From assembly GCA_012034655.1 (NCBI GenBank), contig JAAUOZ010000012.1, forward strand, positions 1 through 50,741: 50,741 nucleotides of DNA, in the 5' to 3' direction. Source of the stretch: Leptolyngbyaceae cyanobacterium CSU_1_3. GTDB taxonomy: Bacteria > Cyanobacteriota > Cyanobacteriia > Leptolyngbyales > Leptolyngbyaceae. The position numbers were made by a program, and so were the translations under genes. Positions 10,362-18,930 of the stretch are shown piece after piece; position 1 is the stretch's first letter; each line of letters opens with the position of its first letter. Under the pieces are notes generated by a model. That model was not told where the DNA came from. It saw only the letters and a program-made list of their open reading frames with translations, and searched no databases.

Positions 10362-11164
10362 TTACCCTATTCCCAACAGCCAACTGATGCGATTTGCTGC
10401 CGATCGCGCTTCACCCTTACGCCGTTGCGCTTCACTCCCCAAGGCTTGCCCCTCCCCTCTAAACCAGTTCGTCAACCCTCGCCGTTTAACTGCCCGTGCG
10501 ATCGCAATCTGAGAGGCTAGGCTTAATTCTTCTGATTGTTGCAGTGTCATATTGTCGGTGTGGCGACGGTAGTAGTAAAGGGGTTGAGGAATATGCCAAA
10601 CCTCCGTCACCTCAGAAAGCCGTAAACACAGGTCATAATCTTCGGCATAGTTCAAAAATTCATCAATACCCCCTGCTTGTTCAAAGGTTGTGCGACGAAT
10701 TAACCGAAAATGGAACGTCATAAAATCAAATAGCAATCTATTTCGAGAATAAGGGATTTGATGCCACTGTCCATTACCCATTTTGCTACTCTTTTCATCA
10801 ACAACCCAATGATCGGTATAAACCAGCCCGATCGCAGAATATTGATCTAAGATTGCCGCCGTTGCTTCTAAGGCTGTGGGTGCTAGCCAGTCGTCACTAT
10901 CGAGCCACCCAAGATACGTGCCGCTAGTCTGTGCGATCGCTGCCTTCAGGCTGGAACTCTACCTTGATGAGGGGCTGCCACAACTCGTATCTGATGGTTT
11001 AGAGCATAGGTTTGTATTAAAGAAACCGACTCATCTGTGGAACCATCATCCCAGATCAATAACTCAAAATCTTGACGGGTTTGGGCTAAAACACTCTCGA
11101 TCGCAGCCGCTAAAAAACGCTGACGGTTATAGGTTGTGATTACAATTGAGATTGGAATTGACAT
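10362..11164 (-). pseudogene. GT2 family glycosyltransferase, frameshifted, inside the CIS cluster
   Basis: A family 2 glycosyltransferase of about 268 residues. ATG 11164 has AAGGTG 4 nt upstream. The first frame gives ISIVITTYNRQRFLAAAIES, LIWDDGSTDES and stops at 10946. The second frame continues with SLKAAIAQTSGTYLGWLDSDDW, i.e. the DxD-type metal site, then YSRNRLLFDFMTFHFRLIRR and YDLCLRLSE. One base is missing near 10944-10958. It is closely similar along its length to the GT2 domain at 31.3-32.2 kb. No CIS structural role is known for GT2 enzymes. It could be an insertion, a modifier of baseplate or fibre proteins, or a decayed passenger. The bases 10178-10361 hold no gene. Confidence 0.75.
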
Positions 11165-11244
11165 TATCACCTTCACACGATTGTTCTATTCACCCATTTT
11201 AATTTGTCACTTAAAGATTGACAAATTACTATCGAGAAAGCTAG

Positions 11245-11577
11245 TTAAGGCGGCCATTGATCGACTATGAAGGGAGCAGCAGGTGGGCCCAAAATCGTCA
11301 GAATGCCCGGTGGAGTTGGGATGCGATCGCCCACTCGCACTAGCGATCGTCCGCCTACAGTCACGCCAAGACTAGCCGGAGTGCCAATTACCAAAGGATA
11401 AGGAACACCCGTTAGAGAATTGATCATCTGACAAATTGAACCCGATGTAGCAAGTGGTAAACCATTTGCGGTAATAAAGGGCGGCAGCACTGCAAGAATG
11501 ACACCAGAATCGGGAACTCCAGTTGCCCCTGGGGTAATAATGACAGCAGCACCGATCGTAACGGGAGATCCGGGCAT
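11245..11577 (-). CDS. PAAR-like spike tip protein
   Basis: A 110-residue protein. ATG 11577 follows AAGGAGG by 5 nt. It is glycine/proline-rich and all beta, with repeated turns (PGSPVTIGAAVIITPGATG, VGGRSLVRVGDRIPTPPG), matching a PAAR-like cone. Classical PAAR motifs are only partly visible, so metal binding is uncertain. It follows the spike gene by 10 bases, as usual for the tip protein that sharpens gp5/VgrG. Confidence 0.75.
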   Translation of the reverse strand: MPGSPVTIGAAVIITPGATGVPDSGVILAVLPPFITANGLPLATSGSICQMINSLTGVPYPLVIGTPASLGVTVGGRSLVRVGDRIPTPPGILTILGPPAAPFIVDQWPP

Positions 11578-11587
11578 TGTGCCTCCT

Positions 11588-12391
11588 TTAAGGTGAGAAT
11601 GAAGTCAGTCCTTTAATGGAAGTGTTCACCCCTTGAACAGTTGCAGACAGCCCGCCATTAATGGTTGCCCCCAGGTTTGCCTTGAGCGTTGCCTGCGTTC
11701 CTGCTTCTATTTCTGTTTTCATTTGACTTTTGATCAGAACATTTTGGCCTTGCAGGGTTAAATCACGATTGGCCTTCAAGGTCATAGCTCCGATCGCCTC
11801 GATCGTCACATCTCCATCTTGATTCATTACAATTTTGGTGCGACCTGCAACCACCGTTACTTTGCCACCACTTCCATCGGGCTGATCTAACTTCATCTCG
11901 GTTTTGCCAGCCGTTGCAATTACCGTGCCATCGGTTATTTTGACGGTTATTTTGGGTGGCATTTCCATTAAAATCTCACGAGGCAGAGCATTCGTTTGAA
12001 TATTACGAATTGCTGTTTTGAGGGTTTTATTGTCCTCTTGGGCTAGAGGTAGGCGAAAGATCAACTCATCAGGATTGTTGAGAGGCGCACGATCGCGTTC
12101 GTTATACAATCGCCCAATTAGAATTGGCTGGTTTATATCTCCTTTAGAAAATGTCAACAACACGAGATCTCCGATATTGGGAATCGCTGCACTGCCAATA
12201 TGAGAGGTCGCGATCGCCACACTTCGCAGCAGTAAGCCGCTATTTTTCAGGCGCACATCACAGCCATAGTTATCAATATCATCCGCCGCCTTGTGGGGAT
12301 AAACAGCCTCAACTAAACCCAATTCGGCAATGCGAACCGACTCAAGTTCTTGTTGAACAATTTTCTGAATAGTGCTGACAATGGATGACAT
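11588..12391 (-). CDS. Spike protein, gp5/gpV/VgrG beta-helix type
   Basis: A 267-residue central spike protein. ATG 12391 follows GGGAGTGAATGT. Residues about 20-95 form the OB-fold domain (VEAVYPHKAADDIDNYGCDV, IPNIGDLVLLTFSKGD, QPILIGRLYNE, a hallmark of gp5/gpV). Residues about 145-260 are a run of 8-11-residue beta-strand repeats (TIEAIGAMTLKANRDLTLQG, TKIVMNQDGDV) that make the trimeric needle. No lysozyme or C-terminal effector domain is present. It sits between hub and PAAR tip as in eCIS and T6SS. It should trimerise on the hub at 12405-13397. Confidence 0.9.
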   Translation of the reverse strand: MSSIVSTIQKIVQQELESVRIAELGLVEAVYPHKAADDIDNYGCDVRLKNSGLLLRSVAIATSHIGSAAIPNIGDLVLLTFSKGDINQPILIGRLYNERDRAPLNNPDELIFRLPLAQEDNKTLKTAIRNIQTNALPREILMEMPPKITVKITDGTVIATAGKTEMKLDQPDGSGGKVTVVAGRTKIVMNQDGDVTIEAIGAMTLKANRDLTLQGQNVLIKSQMKTEIEAGTQATLKANLGATINGGLSATVQGVNTSIKGLTSFSP

Positions 12392-12404
12392 ACATTCACT
12401 CCCA

Positions 12405-13397
12405 TTAGACGAGACTTTGAAATTCGATCGCAGTTGTGAAACCGTTTTGCTTGGTGATGTGATGCGTTACACTCCGAACTTGAAAGGTATCGTTTAAGGC
12501 TTCATCGGGTACATCTTGCAAACGAATCGCATCCCCCAGCTTTACAGTTGCTCGCCCGATCGCCAATAGTCTTCCGCGTAAGGTGCGCCGTTGAATCGCA
12601 GTCAGAGCAGCATTAGCAGCTATGCGAGTCGCATCTCTAGTTCGCAGGGTCGATCGCTCTAACAGCAGTTTCGGAGCACCTGATCCCACAATGGTTTTAG
12701 AACTGCTAAAGTCTCGCGTCAGCCAAACCCAAGCCTGCTGATCGCGGCTGCCCCCCGGACTTTCTCCCCACACTTCGACTGAACTCGCTCGCGGTGGCGT
12801 TTTCAACACGTCTAAAGATAAAACTTGCTTACCATATTCAAAGATATGAACCACATTGCCGTTGAGAAACTTCTTAAACACGAGTTGATTCTCAGAATTG
12901 ATATAGAGATCAAACCCGCAAAGGCCAGCCAGATCATAGAAATGATGATAGAGACTACGTTGCCCATCAATGACATATCCTGGAAACAAAATACCGTCTT
13001 CAGCCACAGAAATGTCAACAGAAGCACGACTGGCTAAATCTCGAACGATCGCACCTGCTGTTCTGCCCTCGAAGGTCTGATTAACGTAGGCTCGCAGCAG
13101 GGCTGAAGCGGCACTGTATCCAGTGATTCGATTTGTGATCAACCCTGGCTCAACCGATGAGATCGTGCCCTCGATCACCTGTGTCAAATCCCCATCGGCA
13201 TAGCCCAATTCCAGCGTAACCTCATCCTCTTGTTGAGGTCTAAAACTTCCCACTTGCCCCAGCACCAAAACAAAGCGATCGCTGGGCATATTCAAGTCTA
13301 AGTTCACCAGCAAATCGACGATCGTACTGGCTTGAGGTTCACTAGTTGTATCAATGACCTTGCGCCCAATCGTTAATTTATATGCAGGTGTAAACAT
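12405..13397 (-). CDS. Baseplate hub protein, gpD/gp27-like
   Basis: A 330-residue late control gene D family protein. ATG 13397 follows GAGGT by 7 nt. Family features are the N-terminal EVTLELGYADGDLTQVIEGTI, the central FEGRTAGAIVRDLASRASVD and SLYHHFYDLAGLCGFDLYIN, and the C-terminal GDAIRLQDVP with ITKQNGFTTAIEF. The trimer adapts the six-fold tube to the three-fold spike. It is followed after 13 bases by the spike gene. Confidence 0.9.
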   Translation of the reverse strand: MFTPAYKLTIGRKVIDTTSEPQASTIVDLLVNLDLNMPSDRFVLVLGQVGSFRPQQEDEVTLELGYADGDLTQVIEGTISSVEPGLITNRITGYSAASALLRAYVNQTFEGRTAGAIVRDLASRASVDISVAEDGILFPGYVIDGQRSLYHHFYDLAGLCGFDLYINSENQLVFKKFLNGNVVHIFEYGKQVLSLDVLKTPPRASSVEVWGESPGGSRDQQAWVWLTRDFSSSKTIVGSGAPKLLLERSTLRTRDATRIAANAALTAIQRRTLRGRLLAIGRATVKLGDAIRLQDVPDEALNDTFQVRSVTHHITKQNGFTTAIEFQSLV

Positions 13398-13409
13398 GAC
13401 TCAACCTCA

Positions 13410-16400
13410 CTAAGGTGTATAGACAAAACCGCCTGGAATCATTACATTCTGACCGTCTGGGTTCAAGACTTGTAAATCTCTAGCCCCTGGAATCTCGATA
13501 ATCGTCAATCCAGGCGCTAAAGCCTCGATCGTGGTGGAACTTACACTGATAATGGTTGCGGTACGAATCCCAATTGAAACTGCTACCCCAGGAAGATAGT
13601 TTGCGCCAGTAATGGCGATGACAAATCCGCCACTACTCGGTCCTCCTGGAGGAAACACACTGATAATGGTCGGAGCAGGCAACAAGAAGTACTCAAAGCC
13701 CGGATTCAGGCTGCCACTTTGCCCATCAGGATTGGTGACTTTGACCTCAACTCCGCCCGCAGAGGGAGGAAGCAGGCGAGGGGTCGTTGCAGTGATTTGG
13801 GTTGGCGAAATGGGAACCACATTCTCAGCGGGAATTCCTCCAATTGACACAGTTGCGGTAGCTTGAAAATCAGTACCGATGATTTCGATCGGGGTTCCTC
13901 CTAATGAGGCTCCTCTCGCTGGAGTTCCGGGAGGATCGCCAACAACGGTCACTGTAGAAATAACGGGTGTTGGGGCATAGGTAAAGCTATTGAAAGGAGA
14001 AGAGTTTCCCGCAGGTGTATGGACGATCACATCTACCGAACCTAATGCGCCGGGTGGAGTCGTTGCAGTGAGAGAAGTACTACTAGAAACAGTTACATTT
14101 GTGGCTAATATACCGCCGATGCGTACTTCGGTTGTATTAAAGGTAAATTCTATTCCGGTGAGGGTGATTGTGGTTCCACCAGCAGGTGGGCCGCCTAGAG
14201 GGGCAATCGCAGTAATAGTAGAAACAGTCATTGCCATATTGAATGCCTGTAACTCGGCTTGCAGCTTATGCCATTCAGATCCATTGCGCGATCGGATATT
14301 GTTCAACATAGCAGTTGTAGTCGGATTCGAGAGCGATCGCAGATCTTTTAATGGATTCCAAATCATCGACAAGAAGCGATCGCGCACGGCTGTATTGACT
14401 AACCAACTTCTCGCAGTAGTTAATAGAATATTGCCATTTGCACTTTCTGGAACATGGGCATTGCCCCCTGCAACCACTTGGTGTTCAAAAATTCCCCACA
14501 GTCCATTTGCAAAGGCTCCTTCTACCCCTCTCACCCCGATTGTTTGGCGGGGGGCCGAGCGGGAAAGAGTTATTATCTCCATCTCTGACCGTTCCCACGC
14601 TGTAAGGAGGGGTTGAAGTTCCTGCAAAAACAGCTTCCATAAACTCTGCCCATCCTTCAATCAGGGCATGTTGATTGTTGTTGAGCAAGTTGATCACATG
14701 GTAGCCTGCCAAATCACCAAAAATAAATTCATAAGCAACTCCCAAACTAGAAAAGTCTACTTCCTTCCACATAATTTGATGGCTCATTTCATGCACAATA
14801 GTGCTGCGATCCCAATGGTCGCTGGGTGGAAGATTGACGCTGCCAACTGGCCAGGAGTATGCCACACCTGATAGAGAAGATCGGGAAAATGATAAACTTT
14901 CAACGCCAGTCCAAGCGCCGCCCGTAGTCTGAAACAGAAAGATCGACCATTCTCTGAGAATCTTCAGAAAGTACAGGGCAACATTACGATCGTTGACCGT
15001 ACAACGAAAAACCTCAGGACTACTCTGAGTGCCAATAGAAGTTAGATCATAATCAGGAAAGTACTTACGATCGGCATCATCCCAGAATGTGCTCCAACCA
15101 AACTGAGACATTTCAACTCGCGCTCTCGGCAAGTTAAAACTCGAATCCGTCATTTCAAAGTCAATATGAAAATAAAAGTCATCATCTGGATCGAGATCAA
15201 AAATTACACCATGAACTTCTCCATTGTCATCTGTAAACATCGATCGCTTGGGAACATCTCCACCGGGCGTGCCTGCTGAGTGAACTTTAACGGGAATTTG
15301 CTTGGGTGCGGCAGAATCTGCGGCCGGCGACTTACTGCGATCGAGAAATACAAATCGAGCATGAAAATCGAGTCCGATGCGATAGACAAGTGGAGCCGTT
15401 GGAGTTCCTAAGGTTCGATTGTCATAGTCTGGGAAATAGCCCACTGTTCCATCGGTGGCTTTCCATCCTTCTGTTGACCATTCACTTGGTAGGGTATGGC
15501 CGGCATGGCTGCGCCCATTGGTATGAACTAGGAAGAAAATATCTGGCTGATCCTCATCGGGATCATTCAAACTAGGGAGATTGAAGAAAACACGACCATT
15601 CGCATCTGTTGATTGCGTGGTAAGGGTGTCATTAGAAATTGGATCAGAATCAGTAATATCAACATCAATCCCTGCGGGTAACGGTTCAAAAACATGGCTG
15701 GTCAAATTCCAGACTTCAAACTTCAAGAAAAGAGCCACGGTTGCCGTTACAGTGAAGTCTTCCTGCGCCAGAACTCCTGTAGTGCCAGTGAGAGTTGCCG
15801 TTAGTCGAATATTGTCGATCGTGCCACTTGGTGCACTGCCTCTGATCGTAACGATTCCGCTGGTGGTAATCGTGGTTGTTGCGGTACTGGTTGCCGTAAA
15901 TTGTGCATTCCCTGTTCCGCTCGTTGTACTTAGCGTAAGTGTGATGCTTGTGCCGAAAGGTAATGGAGAAGGATTGACTGTAACCTGTATATCGGCATTC
16001 GTTCCGACTCTAATAATATCAATAGGTGCGATCGTGACTGTAATGACAGGAGCAGGAGGGGGGACTAGCGAACAAGCGATCGTCCATTTTGGATACTCGG
16101 CACAAGTTAACGTGGGAGAGGCATTGTCAAAAAAGAAAAACTCAACCCGTCGATTTGGCTCAAAGTCGCCTTCGATTGGAGGCTGGCTAGGATCGCGAGA
16201 AGGACTAGCACGCCTGCCCCGCAACAATTGCCCTTCGCCACAATTGAGTAAAACAGGGGGATTGGGCTGAATCGGCGGAACCGGAGTACTGTTTAACAAC
16301 CGGATAAAATAGCGTCGAAATAAATCTTGTCGAGCAGTAGGATCAGTGCGATTTCGAGTCACAGCTAGATTAATAGCGGGGGTATCTCCTGCGGCTGCAT

Positions 16401-16785
16401 CGCCCACTTCAATCACCATGGCAGTTAACTCAGGAGTGTTCCACCCTTCTAGGGTGTAAAGCACTTCCCATCGGGCAGCATCTGATTTCAATACTGCTAA
16501 TACACTTTGTGTGCGTCGTTCAGATAGAAGTGTGTTGGATGCTTGAGTACCTGGTGAGTCTGTATGTCCCACTAGCATAAGGTTCGGCTGCGTACTCGGA
16601 ATACCCAACCGAGTCAGAAGATCTCGAAACGCGGCTTTATTGCTGGGTGTAGGACGGACAAACGATCGAGCATTAGCAAACAAGATGGTCTGCTGAAGTT
16701 GGCAAACATGGGTTGACGGCACAACCAAAGAGCCGCGAACGGTTGCTCCCGCAGGTAGCGCTAGAATAGTTTGGATGCCACTCAT
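13410..16785 (-). CDS. OmpA-like / zinc metallopeptidase / IPT-TIG fusion in CIS cluster (single frameshift)
   Basis: Two frames (16785-14485 and 14660-13410) join into 1124 residues if one base is removed near plus CCCC 14534-14537 or GGGGGG 14549-14554; the total is then divisible by three. ATG 16785 starts MSGIQTILALPAGATVRGSL. Domains in order: OmpA-like (about residues 35-110; LVGHTDSPG, LLSERRTQSV); an Ig-like beta domain (about 240-350); two related segments marked YFPDYDNRTLGT and YFPDYDLTSIGT; a zincin site, VHEMSHQIMW, with a downstream EGWAEFMEAVF that could supply the third zinc ligand; then IPT/TIG repeats to the C-terminus (APLGGPPAGGTTITLTG and two more). It lies between the GpU-like gene and the hub. 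It may be a wall- or surface-binding effector, a maturation protease or a structural part. I infer effector potential from the intact HExxH. Confidence 0.7.
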
Positions 16786-16798
16786 AACACTTCAACCC

Positions 16799-17476
16799 TC
16801 ACTGTAGTTCAACTTGCACTGTGTAAGTTCCTTCCTGAATTCCCTCAAAGCGATAAAGCCCGTTTTCTTGATCCTGGCTCCAGGTTGATATCGACTCACC
16901 GCTCGTTGTTTCTCCTTCAACTACCACTCGCAGGCTACTAAAGTCTCCCCCGTCTTCTAGCTCGACTTGCACTTCTAACGTGCCTAGTGCATTAACAATA
17001 TTGTTTACCTGGTCAGCATTGGCTTGATCTGCATCTTCGTCGATCGCTTCATTAACAGTTTGATCAGAGGTTTGAGTGCCTGTTGGCTGGGTTTCGATAA
17101 CAGACTGCGATCGTGGTGGAGCAATAAATTCTCGAAGCGTTAGAGCGTACTCAAATCGCTCTGGTTTCCCTGCTAATTCGCGCACATCCATCGCTTCGAT
17201 GACGACTCGATCGAGCTTCGTAGCCGTTGCAATGTCAGCAACAAATGAGACAAGTTCAGCCGCTCGAAATTTTTCGCGCAGGGTTCTCAGTCCTTCCCCA
17301 GATTCGGTTCCAGTGATCACTCCGGTAAGGGTGATGCGTGAGATACGCCGCCCCAATTTCTGAAAGAAATCTCCTTCGAGGGCAGGAATGCTGTGCAGAT
17401 TTAGAATTTGATTTTCATCTACAAGAATGTTCTGAACAAGCTGTAGTTCGACCTCACCTAGCATTGGTTGTGCCAT
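16799..17476 (-). CDS. CIS hub-proximal protein, paralogue of the gene at 18292-18840
   Basis: A 225-residue protein. Residues 1-115 align well with the 182-residue protein encoded at 18292-18840: FFQKLGRRISRITLTGVITG here against LLQNLGRQPTCLVLSGVATG there, and GKPERFEYALTLREFI against GKPQRYAYLLTLREYI. The (L/I)GR..xx(I/L)xLxGV pattern recalls P2 GpU / Mu gp45-type proteins and the LysM-bearing proteins at this place in eCIS clusters. After an acidic linker (about 125-160) there is a beta domain ending GIQEGTYTVQVELQ that the paralogue lacks. It starts 3 bases after the preceding stop and probably links inner tube and hub. Confidence 0.65.
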   Translation of the reverse strand: MAQPMLGEVELQLVQNILVDENQILNLHSIPALEGDFFQKLGRRISRITLTGVITGTESGEGLRTLREKFRAAELVSFVADIATATKLDRVVIEAMDVRELAGKPERFEYALTLREFIAPPRSQSVIETQPTGTQTSDQTVNEAIDEDADQANADQVNNIVNALGTLEVQVELEDGGDFSSLRVVVEGETTSGESISTWSQDQENGLYRFEGIQEGTYTVQVELQ

Positions 17477-17479
17477 CGC

Positions 17480-17810
17480 CTATAGTGTCTCCAGCTTTGT
17501 AGAAATTTGATCAACCAGTGAGCGAATTTCTGAGTGTTCCTCTGTTTCCAATAGCGTTTTTTTGACTGCTTTCAGAACTTTTTTCAGCCCTTCAATTAGA
17601 CGTTGTGAGATCGGCTTTGGAATGCTGACAATCAGGTTTGCGATCGCAGGATCGTTGAGTTGTAGCAGCAATTCTCTTAGTGAATTTTCCAGTGTTGGCG
17701 TTGGTGTGGGCGCAGGATTGCAGCCACTTCTACTATAGATTGACCAAATCCAACGAATTAGCCTACAGGGATCAAGGGATTGGAAAAAATATCTGGCTTT
17801 TACTAAGCAT
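17480..17810 (-). CDS. Small helical CIS-cluster protein, frame broken at a T6 run
   Basis: As read, only a 63-residue frame from TTG 17671 is open. A perfect AGGAGG lies 8 nt before ATG 17810, which opens MLSKSQIFF and stops after 12 codons. Removing one T from the T6 run (plus A6 at 17784-17789) joins it to DPCRLIRWIWSIYSRSGCNP, a TPTPT linker and the helical part (LRELLLQLNDPAIANLIVSI, KKVLKAVKKTLLE), giving 109 residues; 331 minus 1 bases is divisible by three. The strong ribosome site makes this the real gene. Either the sequence has one base too many, or +1 slippage on U6 makes the long form. Family unknown. Confidence 0.55.
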
Positions 17811-17841
17811 GTTGATAGCCTCCTGGGATATTGGTTCTAAA

Positions 17842-18258
17842 TTAAGCTGCTTTGAGGGAATTTAAATGCAAAATAATTGCGTCAATCAAAGCAAGCACTT
17901 CACCTTTGACTTGATCAACCGAGGGCAATCCTCCAATTACATCAGCAACACCCAAGACATCATCGATCGTGTCTGCTTCAGAGGGTAATAGATTTTTGGC
18001 AGTGTTGAGAAAGGTTTTGATTTTGTCTGTAAAGGTCGAAACCTCGCCTAGCCCAGGGATTGACCCCACATTCAGGTTGTTGATTTCAGTTTTGAGCTTA
18101 CTCATCAAGTCTACAAGTTTATTAATCAGTTCGTTGATCTGAGGCACAATTGATCCCAATGCCTGAACTGCGGGTTTAATCGTGCCTACATTGCTGTCTA
18201 GGAAGGTTTTGAAGTCTTGCAGAACATCTTTAAGTTCTTCGTAGAGATTGGTTGCCAT
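17842..18258 (-). CDS. Small alpha-helical CIS-cluster protein
   Basis: A 138-residue protein. ATG 18258 follows AAGGAG by 6 nt. Nearly all predicted helix with amphipathic heptads (LYEELKDVLQDFKTFLDS, IVPQINELINKLVDLMSKLK) and a C-terminal helix ending LNSLKAA. It has no signal peptide or enzymatic motif. I do not recognise the family. It lies between the two paralogous GpU-like genes, so a scaffold, chaperone or internal tube role is possible. Confidence 0.6.
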   Translation of the reverse strand: MATNLYEELKDVLQDFKTFLDSNVGTIKPAVQALGSIVPQINELINKLVDLMSKLKTEINNLNVGSIPGLGEVSTFTDKIKTFLNTAKNLLPSEADTIDDVLGVADVIGGLPSVDQVKGEVLALIDAIILHLNSLKAA

Positions 18259-18291
18259 AGGGTTCTCCTTTTGGGGCTTAAGTGAGTTGTT

Positions 18292-18840
18292 TTAGCGAGT
18301 TCGATCGACATCTTCGCGAAACTTTTGGAGTCGTTCTAATAAACCACTCAACGGGTCGATAAACCGTTCTAGTCCGGTTGCGAAGTCCAGCCCAATATCT
18401 AATCCATCAACTAGATCGCCGACAAGGTTTTGGGCATCGCCCAGAATATCAGTGTCGAGTAAGGAAGCATCTTCAGGCTCGACAGGTTCAATATATTCCC
18501 GCAAGGTCAACAGGTATGCATAGCGCTGTGGCTTGCCCGCAAGATCTTGCACTTGTAAGTCATCAATTACCATTTGTTCAATTTCGGCATCAGCAATGAT
18601 ATCGGCAACAAATGGCAGGGGTTGCCCAGTCTGAAATTTGTTATTAAGTTTTTCGATCAAGCCTGCGGCATCTGCACCTGTAGCAACTCCAGAAAGCACA
18701 AGGCAAGTGGGTTGCCGTCCCAGGTTTTGCAGTAGGCTACCCGCCATGCCGGGAGGCTTGTGTTCTGCGAGAACTCGTTTTTCGTAGGTGTCGATCGTTT
18801 GCACCTGGGGCAATTCAATATCGTCTAAGATGGGTTGCAT
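18292..18840 (-). CDS. CIS hub-proximal protein (GpU/LysM-position)
   Basis: A 182-residue protein, the shorter paralogue of the one at 16799-17476; shared blocks are LLQNLGRQPTCLVLSGVATG, PFVADIIADAEIEQMVIDDL and LAGKPQRYAYLLTLREYIEP. The C-terminal 50 residues are helical and acidic (DILGDAQNLVGDLVDGLDIG). The start at 18840 has only a weak ribosome site, and 90 bases separate it from the preceding stop, so a start elsewhere in that gap or an internal promoter is possible. Confidence 0.65.
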   Translation of the reverse strand: MQPILDDIELPQVQTIDTYEKRVLAEHKPPGMAGSLLQNLGRQPTCLVLSGVATGADAAGLIEKLNNKFQTGQPLPFVADIIADAEIEQMVIDDLQVQDLAGKPQRYAYLLTLREYIEPVEPEDASLLDTDILGDAQNLVGDLVDGLDIGLDFATGLERFIDPLSGLLERLQKFREDVDRTR

Positions 18841-18930
18841 ATCAGCATCAGGGAAAAGGGATTGACTGTGGCAGGCTTCGCAAAAGCTATAAAAGTGTAA
18901 TGGGTTTAAGTAGATTTTGTGAGTTGAGGT

